64,000 bases of DNA from Orrella marina (GCF_003058465.1 NZ_CP028901.1:2418001-2482000); one strand, 5' to 3'; positions 1 through 13,080 are shown, counted from the first letter of the stretch. The notes: generated by a model from the sequence alone, not told the origin. Program-made: numbers and translations.

Positions 1-72
1 ACGAAGTTGTCCCATGGCAAGACAGGTGAGCTTGGCGCGCTGTCTTATCGGGGTCACAAAGAGAATTTATGA
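1..72 (+). other. possible C-terminal tail of an upstream gene cut by the window edge
   Basis: Frame 1 is open from the first base to a TGA at 70-72 and encodes a 23-residue tail ending in HKENL. It could be the end of a gene lying upstream of glpK, but it is too short to assign to any family and may be chance. The bases from 73 to 154 hold no gene I can recognise and presumably carry the leader of glpK. Confidence 0.2.
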
Positions 73-154
73 TGGTCTCGAACGGATAAATTGCCACCGT
101 TTCAGAGGGACGGTTATGCTTGGCTTTCACTAAAACAAACAATAGACGCCACAG

Positions 155-1672
155 ATGACCTACGTCCTCGCTCTCGATCAGGGAACGACCAGTTCCCGTG
201 CCATTCTGTTTGATGCCAGTGGTCAAATCGTTGGCGTCGCCCAGAAGGAACTCCAGCAATATTTCCCAAACAGTGGGTATGTTGAACATGATCCGCGGGC
301 GATATGGGACGACCAGGTCCAGGTATCGCGACAGGTGCTGAAAGAAAGTCGAATTCCAGCAGACAGTATCGCGGCAATCGGGCTGACCAACCAGCGTGAA
401 ACGACTGTTCTCTGGGATCGTCGCACAGGTGAACCATTGGCCAACGCCATTGTCTGGCAGGACAGAAGAGCAGCCGCGTTCTGCGCAGAGCTGACCGAAC
501 GAGGTTATGCCGACAGAATTCATGCGGCGACGGGCTTGTTACCGGACGCCTATTTTTCAGCGTCCAAGCTCCGCTGGCTACTCGACAACATACCGAACGC
601 ACGATCACGTGCAGATCGAGGCGAACTGGCATTCGGAACCATCGACAGCTGGCTGGTCTACAAACTGACGGGGGGTGCTGCCCACGTCACGGACGTCAGC
701 AATGCCAGCAGAACATTACTTTTTAATATTCACACCCTGCAGTGGGACGATGAAATGCTGGAGCTATTTGACATTCCCCGCAGTCTTTTACCCGTTGTAT
801 GTCCGAGTTCGATGGTGGTTGGTCACAGCGAGGCGGAGATCTTTGGACACCCGATTCCGATTGGCTCTATGGTGGGGGATCAGCAAGCAGCAACGTTCGG
901 ACAGACCTGTTTTGAGACAGGCATGGTCAAGAATACATACGGTACAGGGTGCTTTCTGTTGCTAAATACAGGCGATATCGCTGTGACCAGCAACAATCGC
1001 ATGCTGACCACGATCGGATGGCAAATGGGCCCGAAGTCACCCGTTTCCTACTGCCTGGAGGGTTCTATTTTTATGGCTGGTGCGACCGTTCAGTGGCTAC
1101 GAGATGGTCTGGGCTTGTTTACCCGTACCGAGGATATCGAGCCGCTGGCCGCAAGCGTGACGAGCACCGATGATCTGTTCCTGGTGCCAGCCCTGACTGG
1201 TCTGGGTGCCCCGTATTGGGACGCCAATGCGCGCGGACTGATGATCGGCATGACACGGGGGACAGAACGAGCCCATATCGCGCGTGCTGCGCTGGAATCG
1301 ATAGCACTGCAGGTCAATGATGTACTGCAGGCCATGAGCGCGGACTCCAGACAGCCCATCACGCAGCTTCGAGTTGACGGCGGGGCATCACGGAACAATC
1401 TGCTGATGCAGATGCAGGCCGACTTCTCTGGCCTGCCCGTGTTTCGTCCCAAGGTGACCGAAACCACCGCACTGGGCGCAGCCTATCTCGCCGGCCTCGC
1501 GTGCGGAGTCTGGCCCGACCTTGAGACAGTGTCTTCACACTGGCAACTTGACCGGATTTTTGAACCGGCCTGGTCTGAAGACAGACGACAATCGCACATC
1601 GAGCGCTGGCAACAGGCGGTCGAACGCTGCCAGGAATGGACCACTGATCAATCCGGAAAGAACATCAAATGA
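155..1672 (+). CDS. glpK: glycerol kinase
   Basis: 505 residues, the normal size for GlpK, which phosphorylates glycerol to sn-glycerol 3-phosphate with ATP in the cytoplasm. The N-terminal phosphate-binding motif DQGTTSSRA is at residues 8-16, and the second FGGY-family ATP-binding segment is seen as DGGASRNN near residue 408. The protein starts directly with MTYVLALDQGTT, so the ATG at 155 is the natural start although the upstream Shine-Dalgarno sequence is weak. The stop codon overlaps the glpD start (ATGA), which indicates translational coupling and a two-gene glycerol catabolic operon. Identification is by family motifs and length and is secure. Confidence 0.97.
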   Translation: MTYVLALDQGTTSSRAILFDASGQIVGVAQKELQQYFPNSGYVEHDPRAIWDDQVQVSRQVLKESRIPADSIAAIGLTNQRETTVLWDRRTGEPLANAIVWQDRRAAAFCAELTERGYADRIHAATGLLPDAYFSASKLRWLLDNIPNARSRADRGELAFGTIDSWLVYKLTGGAAHVTDVSNASRTLLFNIHTLQWDDEMLELFDIPRSLLPVVCPSSMVVGHSEAEIFGHPIPIGSMVGDQQAATFGQTCFETGMVKNTYGTGCFLLLNTGDIAVTSNNRMLTTIGWQMGPKSPVSYCLEGSIFMAGATVQWLRDGLGLFTRTEDIEPLAASVTSTDDLFLVPALTGLGAPYWDANARGLMIGMTRGTERAHIARAALESIALQVNDVLQAMSADSRQPITQLRVDGGASRNNLLMQMQADFSGLPVFRPKVTETTALGAAYLAGLACGVWPDLETVSSHWQLDRIFEPAWSEDRRQSHIERWQQAVERCQEWTTDQSGKNIK

Positions 1673-3276
1673 GCAACAAGACAGTCAAACCAGCACTCGC
1701 CACAGACAGGGCCAGTCTTATCAAGCAGACTCAGTCCGAAGTGCCATTCGACATGGTCGTCATCGGTGGTGGTGCAACAGGTCTGGGTACGGCACTGGAT
1801 GCAGTCACTCGAGGATACAGGGTAGCCTTGTTCGAGAAGTTTGACTTTGCAAAAGGCACCTCATCTCGCTCGACCAAGCTGGTGCATGGTGGCGTGCGCT
1901 ATCTGGCTCAGGGCAACATATCTCTCGTCAAAGAAGCCTTGCATGAGCGAAGCACCGTTCTGAACAGTGCGCCCCACCTGGCCCAGCCGCTCGGCTTTCT
2001 GATGCCTTGTTACAAAACCTGGCAGGTTCCCTTTTACTGGACCGGACTTCGACTGTACGACACGCTATCCGGACGACACAGCCTGGGCAAGACGGAAATA
2101 CTGAACGCTGGCAAGACCCGCAGCCTCCTGCCCAATGTCCTTTCCTCCGGTCTGGTCGGCAGTGTCAAGTATTGGGATGGTCAGTTTGATGACGCACGCC
2201 TTGCACTGGCAATTGCGCGCACCGCCCAGCAGGAAGGTGCAACACTATTGAATTACTGCGAAGTTGTCTCCATTGAGCACTTTCAGGACAAAGTCAGCGG
2301 AGTCGTCGTCAAGAACACAGAATCGGGACAGACCTGGCAGGTCAAGTCTTCCTGCATCGTCAATGCCACCGGAGTGTGGGTCGACTCGCTTCGAAAAATG
2401 GATGATCACGCGGCGGGTCGTGAGCCCAGAAAGATGGTCGCACCCAGTCAGGGCGTACACATTGTCGTCGACCGGTCGTTCATGTCATCAGATCACGCAC
2501 TTATCGTCCCCAAAACAGCTGATGGACGAGTCCTGTTTGCTGTGCCATGGCTCGGGAAGGTGATTCTCGGTACAACTGACACGGCACGTGACCAGCCACT
2601 GACCGAACCACAGGCATTGAAGTCAGAACTTGATTTCATCCTGAAAGAGTCTGCTGCGCACCTGCAGAAAGCACCCGCAGTGCAGGATATCCGCAGCATC
2701 TGGGTCGGACTACGGCCGCTGGTAAGACCTCAGAACACCAACGAGGGCAACACCAAGTCGATCAGCCGTGAACATACGATCATCTCGAGCGCAACCGGCC
2801 TGGTTACCGTCACAGGTGGAAAGTGGACTACCTATCGGGTGATGGCGAAGGACACAGTCAATCACTGCATCAAAGCTGGTGTGCTGGCTGATCGCGCGAC
2901 GGTCTGCACAACCGACACGCTACGTCTGGTCGGAGCCCAGTCAGGTCGCAGGATGACACAACCAATCAGCCAGGCACCCGGGCTATCGATCTACGGCGAT
3001 GAACGGGATCAGGTCGAAGCAACCGAGGGAGCACACAATCAGCTCGCAGAGGGGCTGACCGAAGCAATGGTACGCTTTGCTGCCCGCTACGAGTATGCCA
3101 GAACCGTCGAAGATGTCCTTGCGCGTCGTTGCCGGATGCTTTTTCTGGATGCAGCCCTGGCAACACAATGTGCACCGCAAGTGGCACAGATCCTGCAATC
3201 CGAAACCGGCATCGATCCGCAGCTTGACGCATTTCTATCGCTTGCCGAACACTATCGCACGATCCCGTACCTGTAG
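1669..3276 (+). CDS. glpD: aerobic glycerol-3-phosphate dehydrogenase
   Basis: 535 residues. FAD-dependent, membrane-associated dehydrogenase that oxidises glycerol 3-phosphate to dihydroxyacetone phosphate and passes electrons to quinone. The Rossmann FAD motif GGGATGLG lies at residues 33-40, followed by the family signature around STKLVHGGVRYL, and VTGGKWTTYR occurs in the second half as in other GlpD proteins. The N-terminus has about 25 residues before the FAD fold, slightly longer than in E. coli. The start overlaps the glpK stop by 4 bp. A strong hairpin lies downstream, between this gene and the convergent serS. Confidence 0.96.
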   Translation: MSNKTVKPALATDRASLIKQTQSEVPFDMVVIGGGATGLGTALDAVTRGYRVALFEKFDFAKGTSSRSTKLVHGGVRYLAQGNISLVKEALHERSTVLNSAPHLAQPLGFLMPCYKTWQVPFYWTGLRLYDTLSGRHSLGKTEILNAGKTRSLLPNVLSSGLVGSVKYWDGQFDDARLALAIARTAQQEGATLLNYCEVVSIEHFQDKVSGVVVKNTESGQTWQVKSSCIVNATGVWVDSLRKMDDHAAGREPRKMVAPSQGVHIVVDRSFMSSDHALIVPKTADGRVLFAVPWLGKVILGTTDTARDQPLTEPQALKSELDFILKESAAHLQKAPAVQDIRSIWVGLRPLVRPQNTNEGNTKSISREHTIISSATGLVTVTGGKWTTYRVMAKDTVNHCIKAGVLADRATVCTTDTLRLVGAQSGRRMTQPISQAPGLSIYGDERDQVEATEGAHNQLAEGLTEAMVRFAARYEYARTVEDVLARRCRMLFLDAALATQCAPQVAQILQSETGIDPQLDAFLSLAEHYRTIPYL

Positions 3277-3328
3277 TCAGAATCTTGTCGTTCAGCATTC
3301 TGCACCCGAATGAGTCTGCAGGCACATG

Positions 3329-3365
3329 AACGAGAAGGGGGAGCCCGATGCCCCCCTTCTCGTTG
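3329..3365. terminator. hairpin between convergent glpD and serS
   Basis: A nearly perfect inverted repeat with arms AACGAGAAGGGGG and CCCCCCTTCTCGTT around a short loop, placed between the 3' ends of glpD and serS. It lacks a long T tract on either side, so it may act as a bidirectional transcript-end stabiliser rather than a textbook intrinsic terminator. Confidence 0.6.
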
Positions 3366-3423
3366 CTCAGCGCCATATCTGGTCGTCGGCAAGCCTCTCC
3401 TGTCAAGAGCCAGACTCTGCGAC

Positions 3424-4797
<1,374 letters not shown>

Positions 4798-4809
4798 CTA
4801 CACGCTGTG

Positions 4810-5001
4810 TCAGGGCATGATGGCCCAGCGGATGATCTGGCTGACCACAGTGAGTGCAAGCACGCTGGCCAGCCACAGCCCCAAAAACCACAGGAGCCGA
4901 CGACCCAGCGGCGTCTCTGCATCCGCCTTCTTGTTCTGACCGCAGCCATCATCCGGCGTGCGGTCAGGGATTGGTCGCTTGCGGTTAGTTGTGATAACCA
5001 C
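4810..5001 (-). CDS. DUF2474 small membrane protein of the cytochrome bd operon
   Basis: 63 residues with one predicted transmembrane helix near the C-terminus (LLWFLGLWLASVLALTVVSQIIRW) preceded by arginines and a charged, probably cytoplasmic N-terminus. The position directly after cydB and the single-helix pattern match the DUF2474 peptides that accompany CioAB-type oxidases. By analogy with CydX of E. coli it may stabilise the oxidase, which is inference. The start is a GTG with GGAG eight bases upstream, and it overlaps the cydB 3' end by 17 bp, which implies coupled translation. Confidence 0.75.
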   Translation of the reverse strand: MVITTNRKRPIPDRTPDDGCGQNKKADAETPLGRRLLWFLGLWLASVLALTVVSQIIRWAIMP

Positions 5002-5989
5002 TGCTTTGCTCCACTTTACCGCGAAAGACCCAGTAGCTATATGCGGTGTATGTCAGGATGATAGGAATCAGAAACGCCGCACCGATCAGCAGGAACTTCA
5101 GCGATACATCTGGCGCAGCCGCTTCCCAGAGGGTCACACTGCTGGGAATCATGTATGGGAAGAAACTGATCGCAAGACCGATGTAGGACAGTGTAAAGAT
5201 TCCGACAGCGGCCAGATAGGCATTCACGCCACGGGGACGCCTGATTCCCTTGAACAGTGCCCACGCGCATGCAACAACCAGCAGCGGGACTGGGATCACA
5301 TAAAACAGCTCTGGCCACTGGAACCAGCGCTGCGCAAAGTGCGCGTGCAAGAACGGCGTGTACAGACTGACGGCGGCAATACAAAACAGCGTACCAATGG
5401 CGGCAGTACGGGCATGGCGTTTGGCCGTTTCCTGCAAGGCCCCTTCTGTCTTGGACACGAGCCAGGTCGCGCCCAGCAGCGTATATCCGATCACCAGAGA
5501 AACACCAGTGAAAATGGTAAAGGGCGTCAGCCAGTCCCACCAGCCGCCCGCATACGCGCGTCCGTCGACAGGAATGCCTTCGATCAGCCCGCCAAGAACG
5601 ATCCCCTGCGCAAACGCTGCCACAGTGGAGCCTCCGGCAAACACCTTGTCCCAGGGATTTTTCTCGCTGGTGACCTTCCAGCGAAACTCAAACGCGACCC
5701 CGCGGAACACCAGCGCCAGCAGCATTGTAAAGATCGGTATGTACAGGGCAGGCATGATGATGGCGTAAGCAAGCGGAAATACCGCAAACAGGCCCGCTCC
5801 GCCAAGAATCAACCAGGTCTCATTGCCATCCCATACTGGCGCAACCGAGTTCATCATCTGATCGCGGTTGTCCTTACCCTTGACACAAGAAAAGAGAATA
5901 CCGACACCTAGATCGAACCCGTCCAGCACCACGTATGCCAGCACGGCAAATGCGATCAGTCCAGCCCATATCAATGCGTAATCAATCAT
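4985..5989 (-). CDS. cydB: cytochrome bd-type (CioB-like) ubiquinol oxidase subunit II
   Basis: 334 residues, mostly transmembrane helices. The N-terminus has the family signature YVVLDGFDLGVG, and the segment GNETWLILGGAGLFAVFP is typical of CydB/CioB. With CydA it forms the inner-membrane quinol oxidase that reduces oxygen to water, usually under low oxygen or cyanide. The start overlaps the cydA stop by 4 bp. Length and sequence are closer to the shorter CioB than to E. coli CydB. Confidence 0.95.
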   Translation of the reverse strand: MIDYALIWAGLIAFAVLAYVVLDGFDLGVGILFSCVKGKDNRDQMMNSVAPVWDGNETWLILGGAGLFAVFPLAYAIIMPALYIPIFTMLLALVFRGVAFEFRWKVTSEKNPWDKVFAGGSTVAAFAQGIVLGGLIEGIPVDGRAYAGGWWDWLTPFTIFTGVSLVIGYTLLGATWLVSKTEGALQETAKRHARTAAIGTLFCIAAVSLYTPFLHAHFAQRWFQWPELFYVIPVPLLVVACAWALFKGIRRPRGVNAYLAAVGIFTLSYIGLAISFFPYMIPSSVTLWEAAAPDVSLKFLLIGAAFLIPIILTYTAYSYWVFRGKVEQSSGYHN

Positions 5990-7425
5990 GCCCGGCTCCT
6001 CGAAGTTGCGCGCTTGTCAGTGATGGAAGGTGGAACAAAGCCGGCAGCACGTTCAGGGGAACCATCGTGCAACACGTCTTCCGAATAGACTGGCGGTTTG
6101 TGCATCTGCTTCAGTATGTACCGGATACCCGCACCAAATAGCGCGAAATACACCACGATGAAGGCGATCAGGCTGGCAGCAACTGCTGGCGCATCAACTG
6201 GCGACACCGAGTCAGCTGTTCTCAGCAAGTGATAGACCGTAAACGGCTGTCTGCCCACTTCTGTCACGATCCAGCCTGAAATCACCGCAATGAATCCAGA
6301 CGGCGCCATGATGATCGCCGCTTTATGTAGCTTTGTTGCCTCGTAAAGCTTGCCCCGCTTGCGCATGACCAGGCTCCAGATACCGATACCCAGCATCAGA
6401 AACCCGATGCCCACCATTACGCGAAACGCGTAGAAGGGAGGCGCCATAGGTGGCCAGTCTTCTCTGGGAAACGCATCAAGACCCTGAACTTCACCATCCA
6501 GATCGTGACGCAATATCAGACTGCCCAGCAACGGAATCTCGACCTTGTAATCCATCCGGGCCTCTTCTTCATTGGGAATTCCAAAAAGAACGAGTCCAGC
6601 CGGTTTTTGGGACTCAAAGTGCCCTTCTAACGCTGCAATCTTCATGGGCTGATACTTCAATGTGTTCAGCCCATGTGCATCGCCCGCGAATATCTGAATC
6701 GGCGCAACGATTGCGGCCATCCACATCGCCATGGAGAACATCTTGCGAATCGCCTCCTGATTCACCGACGGATCCACCTTGCCCTTGCGAGTCTTGAGTA
6801 AGTGGTAAGCAGCAACACCTCCAACCACAAATGCTGTTGTCAGATACGCAGCGAGAATCATATGCGCCAGACGATGCAGAAAAGACGGGTTGAAGATGAC
6901 CGCAAACCAGTCAACAGGTACAAACTGTCCCAGCTCATTAATGGTATGCCCGGCTGGCGTCTGCATCCAGCTGTTAACCGACAGAATCCAGAACCCGGAC
7001 GACAACGTACCCAGCGCAACCATCCCGGTTGCGAAGAGATGCAACTTTGCACCGACACGTTTGCGCCCGAAGAGCATGACCCCCAGAAAGCCTGCCTCGA
7101 GAAAGAAAGCGCTCAACACCTCGTACCCGATCAAGGGCCCTAGAATCGGGCCAACCTTGTCAGCGTAGACACTCCAGTTGGTGCCGAACTGGTAACTCAT
7201 CACAATGCCGGAGACCACGCCCATCCCGAAGGAGAGCGTGAAGATTTTCTTCCAGTAATTGAACATATCCAGATAGACCGGATTCTGTGTTCGGAGATGC
7301 TGCAGATTGAGCACAAACAAGAAACTTGCCAGTCCGATCGTGAATACTGGGAATATGATGTGAAATGCAACCGTGAATGCAAATTGCAACCGGGCCAGGT
7401 TCACAGCCTCGAAGAACCATTCCAT
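5986..7425 (-). CDS. cydA: cytochrome bd-type (CioA-like) ubiquinol oxidase subunit I
   Basis: 479 residues with about nine membrane segments. Conserved features include LARLQFAFTVAFHIIFP at the N-terminus (with the haem-ligand His), the quinone-binding region around PAGHTINE, and WIVTEVGRQPF near the C-terminus. The periplasmic Q loop is short, which marks the cyanide-insensitive oxidase (CioA) subgroup. It is the first gene of a three-gene operon with cydB and the DUF2474 peptide. The start methionine follows an AAGGA-type ribosome site at a slightly long spacing. Confidence 0.95.
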   Translation of the reverse strand: MEWFFEAVNLARLQFAFTVAFHIIFPVFTIGLASFLFVLNLQHLRTQNPVYLDMFNYWKKIFTLSFGMGVVSGIVMSYQFGTNWSVYADKVGPILGPLIGYEVLSAFFLEAGFLGVMLFGRKRVGAKLHLFATGMVALGTLSSGFWILSVNSWMQTPAGHTINELGQFVPVDWFAVIFNPSFLHRLAHMILAAYLTTAFVVGGVAAYHLLKTRKGKVDPSVNQEAIRKMFSMAMWMAAIVAPIQIFAGDAHGLNTLKYQPMKIAALEGHFESQKPAGLVLFGIPNEEEARMDYKVEIPLLGSLILRHDLDGEVQGLDAFPREDWPPMAPPFYAFRVMVGIGFLMLGIGIWSLVMRKRGKLYEATKLHKAAIIMAPSGFIAVISGWIVTEVGRQPFTVYHLLRTADSVSPVDAPAVAASLIAFIVVYFALFGAGIRYILKQMHKPPVYSEDVLHDGSPERAAGFVPPSITDKRATSRSRA

Positions 7426-7443
7426 ATTGGCACCAATCCTTAG

Positions 7444-7462
7444 TTAATTTTAAGGCAATTAA
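7444..7462. promoter_or_regulatory. AT-rich palindrome in the cydA leader
   Basis: TTAATT, seven bases, AATTAA: an exact 6-bp inverted repeat 19 bp upstream of the cydA start. It could be an operator for the oxidase operon. I see no FNR/ANR consensus in the 223-bp intergenic region (7426-7648), which otherwise holds nothing I can name. Confidence 0.3.
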
Positions 7463-7648
7463 AGCATGCCCTACACAAAACTTGAAACCACTTGGTCGAT
7501 GAGAAACGGATCTGAGTAAGTTAGTTCCAAAACGTTACAAATCGTGAGCTCATGTAACCATGTGGTCAATTGTGGGGGCTGGACAAGAATTTGCCAATAT
7601 GGATCTGAGCTGAAGGCTGTTCGAACCAAGGGGTCTGCACAAGAGCCC

Positions 7649-8986
7649 TTATTTACGATTCGTGTCGCTCACTGGCTTCGACCCGGCATGTCGTGTCACG
7701 TCATCAAGTTCACGCAATCGGGCGAGTTTGTCTGCGATTTTAGTCTCAAGCCCCCTGTCAACGGGGCGATACCAGCCAGGCTCGTCCATGCCGTCAGGAA
7801 GGTAGGTCTCTCCGGCTGCGTACCCGTTCGGCTCATCATGTGCGTATCGATATTCCTTGCCGTAGCCGAGAGATTTCATCAGTTTTGTGGGCGCGTTGCG
7901 CAAATGAACAGGGACTTCTCTCGTCTTGTCAGAGCGGACAAACGCTTTGGCCTGGTTGTAAGCCATGTAACCGGCATTGCTTTTAGCGGCAATTGCCAGG
8001 TACAGAACAGCCTGAGCAAGTGCGAGCTCGCCTTCTGGGCTACCCAGCCTCTCGTAGGTAGTCGCAGCATCGTTGGCAATCTGCAAGGCCCTCGGATCCG
8101 CAAGCCCGATATCTTCCCAGGCCATGCGCACAATTCGTCTGGCAAGATATCCAGGATCGGCCCCGCCATCAAGCATGCGACATAACCAGTAAAGTGACGC
8201 ATCCGGACTGGAACCTCGCACTGACTTGTGCAAGGCCGAAATCTGGTCGTAAAAATTGTCTCCCCCCTTGTCGAATCGACGGGTGCTAAGAGACATCGCA
8301 CTCCGGATAAAGTCAGCGTCCACTCTGGTGACGCCCGCCGCACCTGCAGCGGTCTTGCACTGTTCGAGCAGATTCAACAGGCGTCTCGCATCACCGTCTG
8401 CGTATCCGATAAGCGTACTGATCGCTAGTTCTTCAAACGCAAGGTCAGGCATTGATTTCTGGCGCGCCCGATCCAGTAGCTGCCTGAGTTCCTCATCCGT
8501 CAAGGACTTCAGCACGTAAACCTGAGCGCGCGACAACAAAGCAGAATTCACTTCAAACGAAGGATTCTCGGTCGTGGCACCAATGAAAGTGACCAGGCCG
8601 GACTCGGCATACGGCAACAACGCGTCTTGCTGAGATTTGTTGAACCGATGAATTTCGTCAACAAAAAGTATGGTGTGTTTATCCCGTTCCAGATGCCGCT
8701 GGGCCTGCTCCATGGCCGCCCGGATATCCTTGACCCCTGAAAAAACCGCCGACAATGCAATGAACTCGGCATCGAAAGCTGTGGCAGTCAGGCGCGCCAG
8801 CGTAGTTTTACCAACACCCGGTGGCCCCCAAAAAATCATGGAATGCGGTTGACCGGACTGAAACGCGAGCCGTAGCGGTTTGCCCGGACCCAACAGATGG
8901 GACTGTCCGATCACCTCGTCCAGGTGAGTCGGGCGTAGTGCCTCAGCAAGCGGAGGAGTAGGGTCGCGGGTAAATAAGTCTGTCAT
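7649..8986 (-). CDS. rarA: replication-associated recombination protein A (RarA/MgsA AAA ATPase)
   Basis: 445 residues, the usual RarA size. It is an AAA+ ATPase related to clamp-loader subunits and RuvB that acts at stalled replication forks. Walker A GPPGVGKT is at residues 54-61 and Walker [12 protein letters not shown] follows at about 105. The [16 protein letters not shown] sensor region and the C-terminal tetramerisation region ([28 protein letters not shown]) are intact. It lies just downstream of lolA on the same strand, as often seen in betaproteobacteria (ftsK-lolA-rarA). Confidence 0.95.
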   Translation of the reverse strand: MTDLFTRDPTPPLAEALRPTHLDEVIGQSHLLGPGKPLRLAFQSGQPHSMIFWGPPGVGKTTLARLTATAFDAEFIALSAVFSGVKDIRAAMEQAQRHLERDKHTILFVDEIHRFNKSQQDALLPYAESGLVTFIGATTENPSFEVNSALLSRAQVYVLKSLTDEELRQLLDRARQKSMPDLAFEELAISTLIGYADGDARRLLNLLEQCKTAAGAAGVTRVDADFIRSAMSLSTRRFDKGGDNFYDQISALHKSVRGSSPDASLYWLCRMLDGGADPGYLARRIVRMAWEDIGLADPRALQIANDAATTYERLGSPEGELALAQAVLYLAIAAKSNAGYMAYNQAKAFVRSDKTREVPVHLRNAPTKLMKSLGYGKEYRYAHDEPNGYAAGETYLPDGMDEPGWYRPVDRGLETKIADKLARLRELDDVTRHAGSKPVSDTNRK

Positions 8987-9050
8987 GGCAAGCGCCCGGA
9001 ATAAAGTGAACCGCGCAGAGCGTCATCTACCGGAAAATCTGGCATCAACC

Positions 9051-9686
9051 TTACTGCACCCGCACCACGTCGGTGCCAGTGGGCGGTGAGAACTCGAAGG
9101 TGTCAGACGAAAAACTCGACTGGGCCCGAATGCGAGACAGATCGATACGCGTTGTCTGCCCAAAAGAATCTCGAAGTAACAAACGCGCTGGCTTGCCCTC
9201 GAACATTCCGATATCCACCTGATTCAATCCCGAATCAGGTTGTTCAGGTATCGCTCTCAACCACTCCATGCCGTCCTGCTCCGGTAGTGCCTCAATGTTG
9301 AACGCGTCATCAAGCGCAACGTCACCGAACAGAATGGCCGCTGGCGAACTGCCGATGGACTGGTCAACTGGCCGCACTGTCGCCTGGCGCAGATCCGGGT
9401 CATACTGGAACACAGAGCGACCATCCGAGACGACCAGTTGCGCATAGGGTTGCTCGACATCCCAGCGAAACTTGCCCGGCCGCTCAAATGCGAAAGAGCC
9501 ACTCTGTGCTCTGGTTGTCTGGCCCTGCCCGGTGACCGTGTACTGCTCGAACTGACCCGTGGCAGCAGAAAAGGCCTCGACGAACTGGCGGAACTGGTCG
9601 GCAGCCGGATTGGCCACGGCCATCGAGACGGTCGCTCCCCAGAACGAGACAACATATACGAGGTTTTTCAAGTACTTCCTGAACAT
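9051..9686 (-). CDS. lolA: outer-membrane lipoprotein carrier protein
   Basis: 211 residues from the ATG at 9686. A signal peptide (FRKYLKNLVYVVSFWGATV, then cleavage near SMAVA) precedes a mature LolA fold containing GQFEQYTVTGQG, SGSFAFERPGKFRW and QYDPDLRQATVRPV. It carries lipoproteins through the periplasm from LolCDE to LolB. I chose 9686 because AGGA lies eight bases before it. An ATG at 9695 is also possible and would overlap the ftsK stop. The open frame extends further upstream, but that part is ftsK coding sequence read in another frame. Confidence 0.92.
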   Translation of the reverse strand: MFRKYLKNLVYVVSFWGATVSMAVANPAADQFRQFVEAFSAATGQFEQYTVTGQGQTTRAQSGSFAFERPGKFRWDVEQPYAQLVVSDGRSVFQYDPDLRQATVRPVDQSIGSSPAAILFGDVALDDAFNIEALPEQDGMEWLRAIPEQPDSGLNQVDIGMFEGKPARLLLRDSFGQTTRIDLSRIRAQSSFSSDTFEFSPPTGTDVVRVQ

Positions 9687-9687
9687 A

Positions 9688-12060
9688 TTATTCATCCTGA
9701 GGACCCGCGGGCGCAAGAATCTCTCGATTCCCATTGGACTGCATCGCTGAAACCAGACCGGACTGTTCCATCTGCTCAAGTAGCCTCGCAGCCCGGTTGT
9801 ATCCGATTCGCAAGTGACGCTGGACCAGTGAGATCGAAGCACGGCGATGCTTGAGCACCACACTGACTGCCTGATCATAAAGTGGATCGGACTCCGAATC
9901 GCTAAATCCTGTCACACTGCTCGCACCATCACCTGAATCTCCTTCGACAGCTCCCTCAAGGAGACCTTCGACGTAGTCGGGCTCACCATCCTTCTTGAGC
10001 GCCTCAACCACCCGGTGAACCTCGTCATCTGATACAAAAGCACCATGAACACGAACCGGGAGCCCCGTACCAGGCGGCATATACAGCATATCCCCCTGGC
10101 CTAGCAGCGTTTCTGCTCCCATTTGATCAAGAATGGTTCTCGAATCAATGCGCGATGAAACCTGAAATGCGATCCTCGTCGGGATGTTTGCCTTGATCAG
10201 ACCGGTAATCACATCCACACTTGGACGCTGAGTCGCGAGAATCAGATGAATGCCGGCAGCACGCGCCTTTTGAGCAAGACGCGCAATCAGCTCCTCGATC
10301 TTCTTGCCGACCACCATCATCAGATCAGCCAACTCGTCAATCACCACAACGATCATTGGCAACTCTCCCAGTGGCTCTGGCGCGTCTGGCGTCAGTGAGA
10401 AGGGATTGGGAATCGACTCACCCTGTTTCTTGGCTTCACGGATTTTGGCATTGAACCCAGCCAGATTACGCACCCCCATCTTGCTCATCAGGCGGTAACG
10501 CTTTTCCATCTCGGCAACGCACCAGTTCAGGGCGTTTGCCGCGTGACGCATGTCAGTCACAACTGGCGCGAGCAGGTGCGGTATCCCTTCATAAACACTC
10601 ATCTCCAGCATCTTGGGATCAATCAGTATCAAGCGCGTGTGAGACGCGTCCGCCTTGTACAGTAATGACAAGATCATTGCGTTGATTCCGACCGACTTGC
10701 CCGATCCGGTTGTCCCTGCCACCAGCAAGTGCGGCATTTTGGCCAGATCGGCCACCACCGGGTTGCCGGCAATGTCCTTGCCCAGAGCCATGGTGAGAAC
10801 CGAGTTGCTGGAATGATAGGTCTGGGACCCCAAAATTTCGGACAGGCGTACCATCTGGCGTTTCGGGTTTGGCAACTCGAGCCCCATCAGGTTCTTGCCG
10901 GGGATCGTCTCGACCACACGGATACTGACCAGGCTGAGTGCGCGGGCAAGATCCTTGGCCAGATTGACTACCTGACTGCCTTTGACCCCGGTTGCAGGCT
11001 CGATCTCATATCGGGTGATCACAGGCCCAGCCTGGGCCGCCACGACGGTGACCTGCACACCAAAGTCCGAGAGCTTCTTTTCGATCAGCCGCGAAGTGAA
11101 CTCGATGGTCTCAGGCGAGACGGTCTCGATCAAGTCCTGGGCCGGATCAAGCAGGCCAATCTCCGGCAGACTGCCATCGCCTGGCTCGGTGAACAGAGTC
11201 TGCTGCTTCTCCCTGATGACCCGCTCGGACTTTTTGACGGTGGACACAGCAGGCTCGATACGAACTGGCTGCTCATGAACAATCTGCTCGTGCTTGGCTT
11301 CCACCTGAACACGGCGCTGCGCCTTGGCAACCGCACCCACTCGCCGGTCCTGCCGGGCGACATAGGCATTACGCACACCCATCACGATTTTTTCGAGCCA
11401 GGTGCCGATCGCCTCGCAAACAGCCCCCCAGGAGAACCCAAAAAACAGGCTAGCACCAAAAGCAATCAGAACGATCAGAATCAGTGTGCTGCCAGTAAAC
11501 CCTACTGTGTGGGACAACAGTTGCGCCCACGCGTAGCCAAGGACCCCGCCCGCGCCACTGGAAAACTCCGTACGTCCCGGCAAGTCCAACCCATAGGATC
11601 CGAGTCTCAATGCTTCAAGGCCCAGGGAGCCCGCTACCAGCATGAAAAAGCCGATCCCGTGTTCCCAGCGAACCCTTTCCAGTTCCTGAGACTTCTCGAC
11701 AGAAAAATGCCTCACCAGACGCCGATAACCCGCAAACACGCGGTGTATCAGAAGCAAAACCAGCAACCAGGAGGAATAGCCAAAGAGATAGAGCAGGATA
11801 TCGGCAATATAAGCCCCAAAAAATCCACCCCGGTTGTACTGCACAGACTGGCCAGACGCGTGTGACCAACCTGGATCCATAGGATTCCAGGTTGCCAGCA
11901 CAAGTGCAAGCCAGACCGCAAGAAGCGCGAACAGCACCCACCTCGCCTCTCGCACCAAACCAAGCAGCTTGGTCTGTAGCGGGGAGGGCCCATTTCGCAC
12001 ATTGCGCGAGCTTTTTGCTGTTCTGCCGGCCTTTGGCTCGGCAATGTTCGCTTTTGACAT
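9688..12060 (-). CDS. ftsK: DNA translocase FtsK
   Basis: About 790 residues. The N-terminal ~200 residues contain four membrane helices that anchor the protein at the division septum. A linker and alpha/beta motor domains follow, with Walker A GTTGSGKS near residue 450 and the RecA-type segment [15 protein letters not shown]. The last ~70 residues form the winged-helix gamma domain ([15 protein letters not shown]) that reads KOPS sites. It pumps chromosome termini and activates XerCD at dif. The exact start is uncertain: ATG codons at 12060 and 12069 are both usable. A TATAAT lies 7 bp before the 12060 ATG, so the transcript may be almost leaderless. It is divergent from trxB, only about 45 bp away. 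Confidence 0.95.
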   Translation of the reverse strand: MSKANIAEPKAGRTAKSSRNVRNGPSPLQTKLLGLVREARWVLFALLAVWLALVLATWNPMDPGWSHASGQSVQYNRGGFFGAYIADILLYLFGYSSWLLVLLLIHRVFAGYRRLVRHFSVEKSQELERVRWEHGIGFFMLVAGSLGLEALRLGSYGLDLPGRTEFSSGAGGVLGYAWAQLLSHTVGFTGSTLILIVLIAFGASLFFGFSWGAVCEAIGTWLEKIVMGVRNAYVARQDRRVGAVAKAQRRVQVEAKHEQIVHEQPVRIEPAVSTVKKSERVIREKQQTLFTEPGDGSLPEIGLLDPAQDLIETVSPETIEFTSRLIEKKLSDFGVQVTVVAAQAGPVITRYEIEPATGVKGSQVVNLAKDLARALSLVSIRVVETIPGKNLMGLELPNPKRQMVRLSEILGSQTYHSSNSVLTMALGKDIAGNPVVADLAKMPHLLVAGTTGSGKSVGINAMILSLLYKADASHTRLILIDPKMLEMSVYEGIPHLLAPVVTDMRHAANALNWCVAEMEKRYRLMSKMGVRNLAGFNAKIREAKKQGESIPNPFSLTPDAPEPLGELPMIVVVIDELADLMMVVGKKIEELIARLAQKARAAGIHLILATQRPSVDVITGLIKANIPTRIAFQVSSRIDSRTILDQMGAETLLGQGDMLYMPPGTGLPVRVHGAFVSDDEVHRVVEALKKDGEPDYVEGLLEGAVEGDSGDGASSVTGFSDSESDPLYDQAVSVVLKHRRASISLVQRHLRIGYNRAARLLEQMEQSGLVSAMQSNGNREILAPAGPQDE

Positions 12061-12077
12061 ACTGAACATTATAATAA

Positions 12078-13064
<987 letters not shown>

Positions 13065-13080
13065 GCTGGCAGAGCTAGCG

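Noticed and set aside
7544..8185. 213-codon plus-strand frame
   Set aside because: Antisense to the 3' part of rarA with no recognisable domain.
9696..9878. Longer LolA start
   Set aside because: This part is ftsK coding sequence in another frame, and the signal peptide begins at the later methionine.
10729..11865. 378-codon plus-strand frame
   Set aside because: Antisense to ftsK; composition is a mirror of the real gene and no start signal or family match is visible.
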